A stretch of 64,000 nucleotides of DNA from Nitrospina sp. LS_NOB. Lineage in GTDB: Bacteria; Nitrospinota; Nitrospinia; Nitrospinales; VA-1. A program made the translations under genes and the position numbers. The stretch covers positions 1 to 64,000 of the forward strand of contig LFLA01000021.1 in NCBI GenBank assembly GCA_001542995.1, written 5' to 3'. The notes beneath the pieces are model-generated. The model searched no databases. It was not told the DNA's origin and saw only the letters and a program-made list of their open reading frames with translations. Shown piece after piece: positions 27,913-36,777 of this stretch (its first letter is position 1; each line of letters begins with the position of its first letter).

Positions 27913-28349
27913 AAATCTCCTTTTCGCCTCTGGCCGAGTTTTTTCCTTCGCATCGTTCTGCCGTGCTGGCCGTGGTCGATAATAAGAATTTCATCCGCCA
28001 CAAAATTGGACGCCAGCCCAGCGGTGATGTAGGCCGCCGCCAACTGGTTCAAGGAAATCCCTTCGCGGTCGGCGCGGTTGGCCAGTTGCGCGTGGACACT
28101 TTTCGGCAACCGCTGGACATATTTCCCGCTGTATTCGTGCGTCGCGATCGGTGGCGACGGCAGGGGGATGGGTTTGCCGAGTTTCTCCCTGGCGGCGAGC
28201 CAGTCGCCCAGCGCTTCGCTGGCGTTTTGCCTGGCTTCCTCGATAGTATCACCATCGGACATACAACCGGGCAGATCGGGGAAGGTGACCAGAAACCCGC
28301 CACCGTCGTCTTCGCTCAATTCTGTAATTTGAAATGGATATTTTTCCAT
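27909..28349 (-). CDS. hicB: HicB-family antitoxin
   Basis: 146 residues. The N-terminal partial RNase H-like fold reads GGFLVTFPDLPGCMSDGDT followed by IEEARQNASEAL, the HicB signature; the C-terminal RLPKSVHAQLANRADREGIS and LNQLAAAYI form a ribbon-helix-helix DNA-binding domain. It neutralises the HicA RNase and represses the operon. Start: ATG at 28349 overlapping the hicA stop (TGATG); a GTG three bases upstream is the alternative. Convergent with the preceding plus-strand gene with a 4-base stop overlap. Confidence 0.9.
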   Translation of the reverse strand: MEKYPFQITELSEDDGGGFLVTFPDLPGCMSDGDTIEEARQNASEALGDWLAAREKLGKPIPLPSPPIATHEYSGKYVQRLPKSVHAQLANRADREGISLNQLAAAYITAGLASNFVADEILIIDHGQHGRTMRRKKLGQRRKGDF

Positions 28350-28585
28350 CACTCTTTCTCCCTCACCTTTTCGATCTGCGTAACAAACTGCTTGACGTAG
28401 AACGGTTTGATAGGCCGCTTTGCAGGTACACTTAACAAGACTTCGCCAAAATCAAAATTACAATGGCTGGTGCCGTCATGCACCCACTCAACACCATAAT
28501 AATCCGCCAGAGACTTCAAGGTTTCAATCCTCCAACCCCTTGGGTTGTTCTTCATTTTTTCAAGGATTTTATCTCTCTGTGCCAT
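28349..28585 (-). CDS. hicA: HicA-family mRNA interferase toxin
   Basis: 78 residues, dsRBD-like fold. The catalytic histidine lies in HDGTSHCNFDF, followed by the family block LSVPAKRPIKPFYVKQFV. HicA cleaves mRNA independently of the ribosome. It is first in the hicA-hicB operon, with a perfect palindrome nine bases upstream of its ATG. Slightly longer than the shortest HicA proteins because of the N-terminal DKILEKMKNNPRGW helix. Confidence 0.88.
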   Translation of the reverse strand: MAQRDKILEKMKNNPRGWRIETLKSLADYYGVEWVHDGTSHCNFDFGEVLLSVPAKRPIKPFYVKQFVTQIEKVREKE

Positions 28586-28593
28586 GCTTATAA

Positions 28594-28611
28594 GATACTA
28601 CCTGTAGTATC
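28594..28611. promoter_or_regulatory. Palindromic operator upstream of hicA
   Basis: GATACTAC-CT-GTAGTATC is a perfect 8-bp inverted repeat, 8 bases before the hicA ATG. Ribbon-helix-helix HicB antitoxins bind such palindromes to autoregulate, so this is the likely HicB site. The palindrome is seen; binding is inference. Confidence 0.72.
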
Positions 28612-28751
28612 ACTTATCAATAACTATTTTGGCACTTTTAGGGAAAATATTAAGGAAATACGATTATTTCAGAGAAATAACTGGCGGGCGAGAGGCATAA
28701 TAGCTTTGATTTTCAGTAGTTTATTTGGAAATAAAGCGGTAATAGAGGGGT

Positions 28752-29585
28752 TTAATCCTTCCCGTTATCGGGGGGATTTTTATCGCGTTGCTCGATGGCT
28801 TCTTTTGTCTTTTCGGGAATGATTTCGTCGAACATTTCCTCGACGTGCTTGTCTTCGCTGATCATTTTTTCTGTGATTAAATTAACCAGCTTAAAAAGTT
28901 TCAACGCCGTGGGGTGGTCGTCTTTTAAATCAATCTCGCCGGGATGGATGGCGTTGTTTCCGGCTATTCTAACAATATCCAAAGACTGCTGAACGCGGGA
29001 GCTCAATCCTTTTTTAACCAGGTTCCCGATATCCTCGTTTATGTTTTCCCCTTTTTCACCAAGGTGTATCAGTAAATTCTGAATGCACAGTCGCAATAAA
29101 GCCGCCGCGCCGCGAGGTGAAAGGTTGACAATTGAACTGGCTTCCTCGTAAGTGGCTTTTATATCGAGCGGCAAATCTCCATTGGGTTGAGGGCCGGTAC
29201 GTTGCGGAGGAAACAAAGGTTTGTCATGCACCCAAACGGCAATATCATCACAGGTGTAACATTTGCTCAGGTGAAGATTGCGGGCATGTATTCTGTAGCT
29301 ATCTTTTTCTTTGTGAAAAAAAACTTTCCCCGTTCGGTGCTTCCTTGATTCTTCCCGCCAAAAATCTTTAGTATGATCCGGAATTTTTTTGTCGTCATAA
29401 ATTTGGCTGTCATCTTCAATGCCCAAACCGGGTAGATGCCCCTTGTCTTTTTTATTTGCTTCGAGGGTGTACCAATATTGATGCGTCAGGGTTTTGCAAT
29501 GGGGGCAGTTAAACGATTCGCTTTCCACTGTCGGGGGAACCACTTTTCCGGTTTGTGATGTCGTTGGCTCTTCACTCTTTTCCAT
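28752..29585 (-). CDS. DUF4145 domain protein with N-terminal zinc-finger-like Cys pairs
   Basis: 277 residues. N-terminal CPHCKTLTHQYW and a later CYTCDDIAVWVH form two CxxC pairs, likely one zinc ribbon; the C-terminal YEEASSIVNLSPRGAAALLR and IRIAGNNAIHPGEI-type block (VRIAGNNAIHPGEI) is the DUF4145 helical region. Function unknown; such domains are often found with restriction or defence genes. Chosen ATG at 29585 has an AAGAAGGGA ribosome binding site; the frame is open to 29618. Confidence 0.78.
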   Translation of the reverse strand: MEKSEEPTTSQTGKVVPPTVESESFNCPHCKTLTHQYWYTLEANKKDKGHLPGLGIEDDSQIYDDKKIPDHTKDFWREESRKHRTGKVFFHKEKDSYRIHARNLHLSKCYTCDDIAVWVHDKPLFPPQRTGPQPNGDLPLDIKATYEEASSIVNLSPRGAAALLRLCIQNLLIHLGEKGENINEDIGNLVKKGLSSRVQQSLDIVRIAGNNAIHPGEIDLKDDHPTALKLFKLVNLITEKMISEDKHVEEMFDEIIPEKTKEAIEQRDKNPPDNGKD

Positions 29586-29625
29586 ATTTTCCCTTCTTTT
29601 GGTTGTTTGGCATCCCAATTATATC

Positions 29626-29718
29626 TTAATTCCGGTTTTTAGGTTGTGGGATTATCCGGCGCATTTCCTCCATCACTTCGTCAAACTCGACAACGCCTTG
29701 GCGTTCGAGAATTTTCAA
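29626..29718 (-). CDS. Short ORF or gene-end remnant
   Basis: A 30-residue frame beginning TTG and reading KILERQGVVEFDEVMEEM and ending RIIPQPKNRN. The amino acid composition looks like real protein (amphipathic, charged), and an in-frame TAA lies just before it. It sits 40 bases upstream of the DUF4145 gene. It could be a leader peptide or the surviving tail of a deleted gene. No family recognised. Confidence 0.3.
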   Translation of the reverse strand: MKILERQGVVEFDEVMEEMRRIIPQPKNRN

Positions 29719-29769
29719 TTTTTAAAATAGAGGGTCGTTATGCGACGTCGTCGGTCGGGGCGGCGGGGG

Positions 29770-30240
29770 TTATGCGAAAAACGCCCACAGCCCAGTCAGG
29801 GCGCCAACTATAAAGAAGGCAAAGGCGCAATATCCGAGATAATAATATTTTTTATCCCCATCGATGGACCGGGCATCATCGAGGGCCCACAGTTCATCGT
29901 AGTGGATTTTGTCGCTGTAATAATCACCCGAATCGGTCCGCCAGTCTTTTGTGAGGGAAGCAGTGAATTTCAACAGAAGGACATTTAAAAGCCCAGCATA
30001 AATTATACCGGCGACAAAAAGGACCAGCGCACTTTTGTGGTGCGGGTTGGCCGCACTAACCCCCGCCGCGCCTATATAGGTGATGATTGCCAGCGCGCCG
30101 CCGGTGTTGGTGATGAACAAATAGCGGATACAGCGTTCGGTATAATCCAGCGTCAACTGGTTAAGCTGGGCCCACCTTTTATCAATCCGATCAACCGTTT
30201 CTTCTTTAAAATCTTCGGGGAACTCTGAATGCAGTGTCAT
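29770..30240 (-). CDS. Hypothetical membrane protein
   Basis: 156 residues. An N-terminal charged region (DFKEETVDRIDKRWAQ) is followed by three hydrophobic segments at about 43-65, 71-93 and 131-155, with an acidic loop (DSGDYYSDKIHYDELWAL) between the second and third. No family recognised. ATG start. It is separated from the small membrane protein gene by a 119-base gap that carries one copy of a short repeat. Confidence 0.6.
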   Translation of the reverse strand: MTLHSEFPEDFKEETVDRIDKRWAQLNQLTLDYTERCIRYLFITNTGGALAIITYIGAAGVSAANPHHKSALVLFVAGIIYAGLLNVLLLKFTASLTKDWRTDSGDYYSDKIHYDELWALDDARSIDGDKKYYYLGYCAFAFFIVGALTGLWAFFA

Positions 30241-30359
30241 TGGGCTAGCTTTTTTTATTCTCGCCCTGCGGCGAGTTGGTGGTGGTTCGCCGGGGTTAGT
30301 TTATCCCTCCGGGGCATGAATCTAATGCTGGGGATATCACAGCCACTGGCGGCTAGTAG

Positions 30360-30599
30360 TTAGATATTTATCAGGAAGAGGATCATGCCGCCGAAGCACA
30401 GGCCGCCGCCCAGCACGGTCATGATGTTTCCCCGCATAGTTTTAGGTTTCATCTCCTCCTTAGTTTTACCGTAGCGATCGCGCGGGTCCTTAAAGGCTGC
30501 CTCATGAGCTTTTTCCAATTTGGAGCATAAACTGAGGATCAAAGAGCCCACAACAACCATCACTATCGCCCAAACCTGTTCCTCCACTAAAAAATCCAT
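30360..30599 (-). CDS. Small hypothetical membrane protein
   Basis: 79 residues with two transmembrane segments (about 9-26 and 57-78) joined by a basic loop (DPRDRYGKTKEEMKPKT). ATG with AGGAGAAAG just upstream as a strong ribosome binding site, which supports it as a real gene. No family recognised. A GGGGTTT-CAGG-AAACCCC hairpin lies at 30624-30641 in its leader. Confidence 0.55.
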   Translation of the reverse strand: MDFLVEEQVWAIVMVVVGSLILSLCSKLEKAHEAAFKDPRDRYGKTKEEMKPKTMRGNIMTVLGGGLCFGGMILFLINI

Positions 30600-30790
30600 T
30601 CTTTCTCCTTGTAAAACAATCGGGGTTTCAGGAAACCCCCTTCTTCATGAACACGGAAACCGGCCATTATTATAACAATTACTTCTTAATAAACAAATAG
30701 TTCAGAACCACAAAAGGTTGCTACCCCCTTGGGTATGGGTTAAACTTTAACCTAAATTTCGTTGTAAAACCGTTATTTGGCGACGCCATT

Positions 30791-31522
30791 ATGAACAGCA
30801 CCAAAACCGAACTGGTCATTGACCAGGAAAATACCGGCTACCGCTATTCCATCGAACCGTTTCTGCTGGCCGATTTCATGACCTTGTTGCCGGGCCAGTC
30901 GGTGCTCGATATCGGCACCGGTTGCGGCATCATTCCTCTATTGATAGTTTACCGGCAACCGACGCTTGAAGTGACCGCCATTGAAATTCAGGATTGCACC
31001 CAGGCACAAAAAAATATTCATAAAAATGCAATGCAGATTACCCTCATCCAAGGTGATTTCCTGAAAGAGGCAGAAAACCTACAGCCCGAATCTTTTGACC
31101 ATATTGTTTCCAATCCGCCTTACCGGAAGGTTCAGACAGGGCGGATCAATCCCGATTCCGGCAAAGCCCTGGCCCGGCACGAACTGTCCCTCAGCATGAG
31201 TTCCCTGCTGGAGAAATCTGCTCCGCTACTGAAAAAAGGCGGACAGATAAGCTTGGCCTATCCGCCCAAGCGACTGGGCGAACTCATGCGGGAACTGGAA
31301 TGCAGAAATTTATATCCCAACCATGCACGTTTTGTCCATGGCAATTATCAGGCTCCGGCAAAAATCGTTCTGGTTTCCGCCCTTAAAGGAAAAAAAGCCG
31401 AATTTAGCGTGGCCCCTGTGCTGGCGGTCTATAATGAAGATGGTGCCTATTCAAATGAAATGGAAAAGATTTATGCTTCCTTTAATTATATTAACCGGCC
31501 CAACGAATTCGGGAAAAAGTGA
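30791..31522 (+). CDS. TrmN6-like tRNA1(Val) A37 N6-methyltransferase
   Basis: 243 residues, class I SAM methyltransferase. Motif I VLDIGTGCGIIPLLI and the N6-adenine motif IVSNPPYRKVQTG; the DSGKALARHELSLS block after NPPY is typical of the TrmN6/YfiC family (COG4123). It likely methylates A37 of a tRNA. It overlaps miaA by 50 bases, and both act on tRNA position 37, which supports the assignment. Confidence 0.83.
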   Translation: MNSTKTELVIDQENTGYRYSIEPFLLADFMTLLPGQSVLDIGTGCGIIPLLIVYRQPTLEVTAIEIQDCTQAQKNIHKNAMQITLIQGDFLKEAENLQPESFDHIVSNPPYRKVQTGRINPDSGKALARHELSLSMSSLLEKSAPLLKKGGQISLAYPPKRLGELMRELECRNLYPNHARFVHGNYQAPAKIVLVSALKGKKAEFSVAPVLAVYNEDGAYSNEMEKIYASFNYINRPNEFGKK

Positions 31523-34500
31523 AACCGCTCTGGCCCTTGCCCGAAAGCTGGACACGGAAATCATCAGCACCGATTCGTTGCAGGTCTATAAATATTTCGA
31601 CATCGGCACCGCTAAACCTCCGCTGGCCGTGAGGGAGGAGATCCCCCATCACTTGATCGATATTCTCGAACCTGATGAAGAGTTTAACGCCTTCGATTTT
31701 AAAACACGGGCCTTGGAAATCATTCGCGAACTCATGAGTCGTAATAAAATTCCTATTCTGGTTGGCGGCACCGGACTATATATAAAAGTCCTGACCGAAG
31801 ATTACGATTGCGCCGAAGGAGCCTCTCCCGAAATCCGGGAAAAAATCCGGCAGGACATTCGTGACCAGGGCGTTGAAAAAGTTTATCAGGAGCTCCAACG
31901 CGTTGACCCTGAATACGCAACAAAAATTTCTGAAACAGACTCCCTGCGCATCGAACGCGCTTTAGGGGTTTATCTCGACACGGGAAAACGTTTTTCGGAA
32001 TTTCATGAAAGCGACTCCCCGACCGCAAGCCAGTTCCCTATCCACACCTTCATTCTGGAGAGAGACCGGACCGAGCTATATTCCCAAATCGATCAGCGTG
32101 TGGACAAAATGATTAAGGACGGGCTTGCCCGAGAAGTTCAAAGCATTTTGGAGCGTGGCTACAGTCCGGATCTGAAACCCTGCAAAAGCATCGGTTACGC
32201 ACAAATGATTCAATATCATCAAGGCAATTTGGATCTGGACCGCGCCGCCTATGAGATTAAAAGGGAAACCCGGCATTACGCCAAAAGGCAGTTGACCTGG
32301 TTCAGAAAAATGAATAACGCCGATAAACTACCGGTGGACTCCAAAGACACGCCCAAAACCATGGCGGATAAACTGCTTTCCCTTCTACCCAAAGTCGCCA
32401 CCTGCTTCCTGGCCATGTTCCTGGGCTTTGCACAAACAGGCGAAGCCAAGCCTACGCACTATGAAAAGGCTAAAAAACTTTTCCAGAAAAAAGATTGGAG
32501 CAAGGCTAAAAACAGCCTTCTGGCTCTGCAAAATCAAAAACCAGGTTCAATGGAAGCCAAACGCGCCCGGTTTCTACTCGCCCTCATTCACGCCGAACAG
32601 GGAAAGCCGGAAGAAACCATAAAGCTTCTCGAACCATTGAGCAAAAATTACAAAGAGGTGGAAGATTATATCCGCTTCCATTTAATCCAGGCGCAGGTGC
32701 AAGCAGGCAAACATGAAAAAGCCCGCGACAACACTCTCGAACTCCTCAAGCACAGCCCAAACACCCTTCTCTATGCCAAACTCCAACTGATTCTTGCCCA
32801 GGCACAAATCCGGTTGCAGAATACAGAAGCAGGAATGAAAACGCTGGAAGAAACTATCCGGTCGATCACTAAGGATTTCAGCCGCCGCAAGTTTCGCGAA
32901 TTTCTGCCTGACCTGATTTTCCAACTGGCAAGGACTCAGGAACAGTCCGGAAAACCAACCGAAGCTTATTTGAATTTCCACAAACTTCACATCCAATATC
33001 CCAACCATGATCAGACGCCCGAGGCAGAAATGGCACTCAAGCATCTGTCGGCTTTGCAAGCGGTTAAAGAGGTTCCGCTAACTTTAAGAGAGTACACCAA
33101 CCGCATTCAAGGGTTGTTTGAAAACGTGCGTTACAAAGAAATCATTCAGGAAGGCCAGAAACTGCAAAAGAAAAACAAGCTTTTACCGGGACGATTTTAT
33201 TTTTTCCTGGCCCGGGCGCATGGAGGACTTAGAGATCGTAAAAAAGCCAACAAAGTTTTAAAACAATTTTTGAAAACATATCCTCACCACGCCAAGGTGC
33301 AAAACGCCAAATTCGACATCGGCAGAAACCTTTGGAACCTGGGCCAACCGATGGTGGGGGCCAAATATTTTAAGGAAGTCACGCAGGACGCCCCTTCAAC
33401 AGAGTTGGCAGTGAAGGCGCAGTTTTTTCTCGGAAAGATTTATGAAGAACGCAAAAACTTTCCTGAAGCTCTAAAAAACTACAAGACCGCTTTGGAAAAA
33501 TATCCCAATGAAGGTTATGCGCAGTGGGCCGGCTGGCGGCTGGGTTGGGTCCATTATCTCGATGGAAAATTTGAACAAGCCTTCAACAAGTTCCAGGACG
33601 CGGCCACTCGATTCCCTGATAAATCGTTTATCGAATACAACTTGTATTGGAGCGCCAAATCGGCAGAAAAACTGAACAAAAAAGATGTGGCCCGCGATTT
33701 GTATGCCAAAGTCGCTGAGCTTTACCCCTACACGTTTCACGGCATCCGCGCTAAAGACAGGCTCCTGGCCCTGAATGTCAAACTCGAAACGCCCCAACAA
33801 AAGCCATCTTCCAAAGAAGAAAACCTGCAACTGGGACGGCCTCTCAGCGAGCGGGAAAAGTTTCATCACATCCGGGCCAACGAACTGGCTACGCTTGGAT
33901 TGACGCAGGAAGCCCGCAACGAAATTGGAGAATTGCAAAAAACTGTGCGGAAAAACCTGACCGGGGTTTTATGGCTTTCCCAGCTTTATCATCAGGCGCA
34001 GGGCTATGCAGAATCACTCAGGCTTTTACATCTATACAAAGACTTCACCACCAAAGCCAAAGAGAAAAATCTTTCTTCAAAATTCTGGAAACATTTTTTT
34101 CCTCTCGCCTACGAAGAAGCAGTTCTGGCCTATGCCAAATCGCGCAAGGTCGACCCCTTTTTCGTGAACGGCATTATCCGCCAGGAAAGTCTTTTTGACA
34201 GTCAGGCACTTTCCCCTGCCGGTGCTCGCGGGCTCATGCAAATCATGCCAGCCACCGGAAAAGAACTTTACCCGAAAACAAAATTGAAAAAACCTTTTGA
34301 GACCGATGCCCTCTTTGATCCTGATCTGAATATCCGGCTGGGTGTGAAATATGTCAGCCAGTTGAACAAACGGTTCAACAAAAACGGGATGCATATTCTG
34401 ATTTCATACAATGCCGGCCCCCATGTCCTGAAGAAATGGCTGAAACGATTCGGACATTTGAGCGATCAGGACGTATTCATCGAATCCATCCCCTACCCTG

Positions 34501-34571
34501 AAACCCGCCGCTATGTCAAACATGTGCTGAGAAATATGGGCATCTATAAAGTGCTATATTCCCCCTCCTGA
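31473..34571 (+). CDS. miaA: MiaA tRNA dimethylallyltransferase fused to lytic transglycosylase
   Basis: One open frame of 1,032 residues. Residues 1-300 are MiaA: P-loop LTGPTNSGKSETAL, STDSLQVYKYFDIGTAKP, ILVGGTGLYIK, and the tail RHYAKRQLTWFRKM. Without a stop the frame runs on into LLPKVATCFLAMFLGFAQT, a convincing signal peptide (cut about GEA-KP), then TPR-like helices and a C-terminal SLT domain with the catalytic Glu in IIRQESLFDS and ARGLMQIMPATG. The ATG at 32361 (residue 297) would start a normal secreted Slt of 736 residues. Start 31473 gives the usual MiaA opening (MLPLIILTGP). Either an internal start makes Slt, or a stop was lost. Confidence 0.85.
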   Translation: MLPLIILTGPTNSGKSETALALARKLDTEIISTDSLQVYKYFDIGTAKPPLAVREEIPHHLIDILEPDEEFNAFDFKTRALEIIRELMSRNKIPILVGGTGLYIKVLTEDYDCAEGASPEIREKIRQDIRDQGVEKVYQELQRVDPEYATKISETDSLRIERALGVYLDTGKRFSEFHESDSPTASQFPIHTFILERDRTELYSQIDQRVDKMIKDGLAREVQSILERGYSPDLKPCKSIGYAQMIQYHQGNLDLDRAAYEIKRETRHYAKRQLTWFRKMNNADKLPVDSKDTPKTMADKLLSLLPKVATCFLAMFLGFAQTGEAKPTHYEKAKKLFQKKDWSKAKNSLLALQNQKPGSMEAKRARFLLALIHAEQGKPEETIKLLEPLSKNYKEVEDYIRFHLIQAQVQAGKHEKARDNTLELLKHSPNTLLYAKLQLILAQAQIRLQNTEAGMKTLEETIRSITKDFSRRKFREFLPDLIFQLARTQEQSGKPTEAYLNFHKLHIQYPNHDQTPEAEMALKHLSALQAVKEVPLTLREYTNRIQGLFENVRYKEIIQEGQKLQKKNKLLPGRFYFFLARAHGGLRDRKKANKVLKQFLKTYPHHAKVQNAKFDIGRNLWNLGQPMVGAKYFKEVTQDAPSTELAVKAQFFLGKIYEERKNFPEALKNYKTALEKYPNEGYAQWAGWRLGWVHYLDGKFEQAFNKFQDAATRFPDKSFIEYNLYWSAKSAEKLNKKDVARDLYAKVAELYPYTFHGIRAKDRLLALNVKLETPQQKPSSKEENLQLGRPLSEREKFHHIRANELATLGLTQEARNEIGELQKTVRKNLTGVLWLSQLYHQAQGYAESLRLLHLYKDFTTKAKEKNLSSKFWKHFFPLAYEEAVLAYAKSRKVDPFFVNGIIRQESLFDSQALSPAGARGLMQIMPATGKELYPKTKLKKPFETDALFDPDLNIRLGVKYVSQLNKRFNKNGMHILISYNAGPHVLKKWLKRFGHLSDQDVFIESIPYPETRRYVKHVLRNMGIYKVLYSPS

Positions 34572-34640
34572 AAACCTCCAAATTCGCATGTTTAACCGTC
34601 ATAAAGAGGTTATAATGCCAAAAACTTTAAAGAGCTTTTC

Positions 34641-35624
34641 ATGAAATCAAAAGTCCACTTACAAAAAATTGAAGATTATTCACTGGAGAACGTGGAGCAG
34701 TTTGTCCGGAACTCTCTGAAAGTCCTGGACCCTGAAGCGTCCCTGTTCGGCGCAGGTCAGAGGGTTCTTTTGAAACCCAATCTTTTACGGGGGTTCAAAC
34801 CCGAACGCTGTGTCACCACCCACCCTGTGGTGGTGGAGGCAGTGTGCCGGGTTCTTAAGGACCTGTCGGTCCAACAAATCGTTATCAGCGATAGTCCCGC
34901 TCTAGGCAGTTTATCGGCGGTGGCTGACAAAGCCGGGTATGGCTTTCTGGAAAAAAAATATGGCGCGCAGATCCTGCCCTTGACCGACCCTATCCCATTC
35001 GAAAATACAGAACAGGTTCCGCATCTGAAAATAGCCGGTTGCCTGGAACACTATGACCAAATCATTAATCTCCCAAAAGTTAAATCGCATTGCCAGATGA
35101 CCATGACGCTGGGCATTAAAAACCTGTTCGGATTGGTGATCGGCAAACGCAAGCCGGCTCTTCATTGCCTGGTTAAAAACGACAAGCTTAAGTTCGGGAA
35201 AATGCTGATAGATATTGCTCGTCACGTCAACCCCTGCCTGACCATCGCCGATGGTATTCAGGCCATGCAGGGGCAAGGCCCGATCAACGGAACGCCCTAC
35301 CCCCTTGGAGTGATGGGGGCATCGAAAGACATGACCGCTCTCGACCGGGTTTTTGCCGATCTGTTAAACATTCCTCTGGACAGGGTTTATGCCTTGGAAG
35401 CAGCAAGGCTCAAACAGTTCGGCCAGTTTCATTTGGAAAACATGGAGATTTCAGGGATCACAGATTACCGGACTTTCGCTGTTGAGGATTTCAAACAGGC
35501 TTACCCGATAGATATTTCATTCAATCCGATCAAACTGTTCAAATCATTTGTGAAGCAGTTTTATGAGGTAGCCATCAAAGAACCACTAGGCGTGAAGCCA
35601 GTGAGCAAAGGCCCATTGCGCTGA
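34641..35624 (+). CDS. DUF362 domain protein
   Basis: 327 residues. The DUF362 landmarks are LLKPNLLRGFKPERCVTTHP, VVISDSPAL-type block (IVISDSPALGSL), INLPKVKSHCQMTMTLGIKN and IADGIQAMQGQGPINGTP. The family's biochemical role is not settled. No CxxC ferredoxin tail is present, unlike some members. 69 bases after the Slt frame, with TATAAT at 34611-34616 between them. The codons for PLGVKP near the end coincide with a copy of the CCACTAGGCGTG repeat (35582-35593). Confidence 0.82.
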   Translation: MKSKVHLQKIEDYSLENVEQFVRNSLKVLDPEASLFGAGQRVLLKPNLLRGFKPERCVTTHPVVVEAVCRVLKDLSVQQIVISDSPALGSLSAVADKAGYGFLEKKYGAQILPLTDPIPFENTEQVPHLKIAGCLEHYDQIINLPKVKSHCQMTMTLGIKNLFGLVIGKRKPALHCLVKNDKLKFGKMLIDIARHVNPCLTIADGIQAMQGQGPINGTPYPLGVMGASKDMTALDRVFADLLNIPLDRVYALEAARLKQFGQFHLENMEISGITDYRTFAVEDFKQAYPIDISFNPIKLFKSFVKQFYEVAIKEPLGVKPVSKGPLR

Positions 35625-35829
35625 GTGTGCGGTTGCCAGATGAAAGAATCCTTCCAATTTATCCCTGCGGGGCATGAAGTTAATGAAGGAGTATCGCACC
35701 CTCCGACGGGAGTGGGTCGCTAGTTGGCCCCACGGCTAGCCCCTTGACAGGGGAGGCAGACACCAAGGGCTCGTTAAGCCGAGAAAGAGTTCGCCAGCCA
35801 ATCTAAGCTATTGCTCGTTGGCCCCACGC
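35625..35829. repeat. Intergenic repeat cluster between convergent genes
   Basis: Two related pieces face the minus direction: CTAGCCGTGGGGCCAAC (complement of 35722-35738) and CACTAGGCGTGGGGCCAAC (complement of 35817-35835), the latter identical to 27891-27909. A third piece, TTTATCCCTGCGGGGCATGA near 35660, matches TTTATCCCTCCGGGGCATGA near 30300. No coding potential seen. The right end of the repeat overlaps the arsR stop codon. Confidence 0.6.
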
Positions 35830-36180
35830 CTAGTGGTGGGTGTCGAAGTTTACGGAGCAACAACCCAGATCCAGCCCCGTCTCTTTTTTATTTAAAAAAT
35901 ATTTACCCGGATGGATAAAATTGATAACCTTATTGCCTTCTCTTCGGGTGCCAACCAGGCCCGAGGCTCTTAATATGGAAAGATGATGGGAGGCTTGTGG
36001 TTGCCCCATGCATAAAGACCGAACAATTTCGGAAACACTCTTTTCCCCTTTAAGTAACAACTGGACGATTTTTAATCGGGTTTCATCCCCCAGTGCTTTC
36101 AGGATTCTGGCGCATTCCCCGGAATCTGTGGATGGCTCTTCCATAAGGCCAAGTATATGGGCTCCTTCTATCACGTTCAA
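35830..36180 (-). CDS. ArsR-family transcriptional regulator
   Basis: 116 residues. Winged helix: LKALGDETRLKIVQLLL, then SEIVRSLCMGQPQASHHLSI and LRASGLVGTRREGNKV. The Cys in the recognition helix region (LCMGQ) and the terminal GCCSVNFDTHH with two Cys and two His could bind metal or sense redox state. TTG start at 36180; the first ATG (MEEPSTDSG) lies 12 codons in. Divergent from the sigma factor gene with only 24 bases between them, so it may control that operon. Confidence 0.85.
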   Translation of the reverse strand: MNVIEGAHILGLMEEPSTDSGECARILKALGDETRLKIVQLLLKGEKSVSEIVRSLCMGQPQASHHLSILRASGLVGTRREGNKVINFIHPGKYFLNKKETGLDLGCCSVNFDTHH

Positions 36181-36204
36181 GTCTAATCCCGATCACCGAG
36201 AATT

Positions 36205-36765
36205 ATGAGCCAAGAGACTTTAGAACCACAACAATGGGTGGAAAACTATGCGGATATGATGTACCGCTTTACGCTTGTCCGGGTGAAAGACCCTGAAGTC
36301 GCTGAAGAGTTGGTTCAGGCCACATTTTTTGCCGCGTTAAAGTCACAACACAGCTTTGCCGGTAGATCATCGGAAAAAACCTGGCTATTCGGAATCCTGA
36401 AACATAAAACCATGGATTATTTTAGAAGCTCCAAAAAGAATATTTCCATCGATTTGACTGCAGAGGAATCCGACCGGATTCATTTTGATGCCGCTGAACA
36501 TATGGTTCCCAAGCCGGTGAACTGGAACATGGACCCTGAAAAAGCCGCTGAAAATAAAGAACTTGCCCAGATTCTGGCTAAATGCATGAAAGGGTTGCCG
36601 GAAAAATTTCACCGGGTCTTTGTCCTGAAAGAAATGGATGGGTTGAGTTCCGACGAAATCTGTAAAGAATTCAATATAAAACCGACTAATTTGTGGGTCA
36701 TATTGCACCGTGCCAGAAACCAGCTCAAACTTTGCCTGGAGTCGAACTGGCTCAACGCAAAATAG
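36205..36765 (+). CDS. ECF sigma factor (sigma-70 family)
   Basis: 186 residues with region 2 (YADMMYRFTLVRVKDPEVAE followed by ELVQATFFAAL and KTWLFGILKHKTMDYFR) and region 4 (LPEKFHRVFVLKEMDGLSSD then EICKEFNIKPTNLWVILHRA), no sigma 1.1 or 3. The gene begins an operon with a small zinc-type anti-sigma candidate and msrB. Regulation by that anti-sigma and by the divergent ArsR protein is inferred. Confidence 0.9.
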   Translation: MSQETLEPQQWVENYADMMYRFTLVRVKDPEVAEELVQATFFAALKSQHSFAGRSSEKTWLFGILKHKTMDYFRSSKKNISIDLTAEESDRIHFDAAEHMVPKPVNWNMDPEKAAENKELAQILAKCMKGLPEKFHRVFVLKEMDGLSSDEICKEFNIKPTNLWVILHRARNQLKLCLESNWLNAK

Positions 36766-36777
36766 GGATAGGATTTT

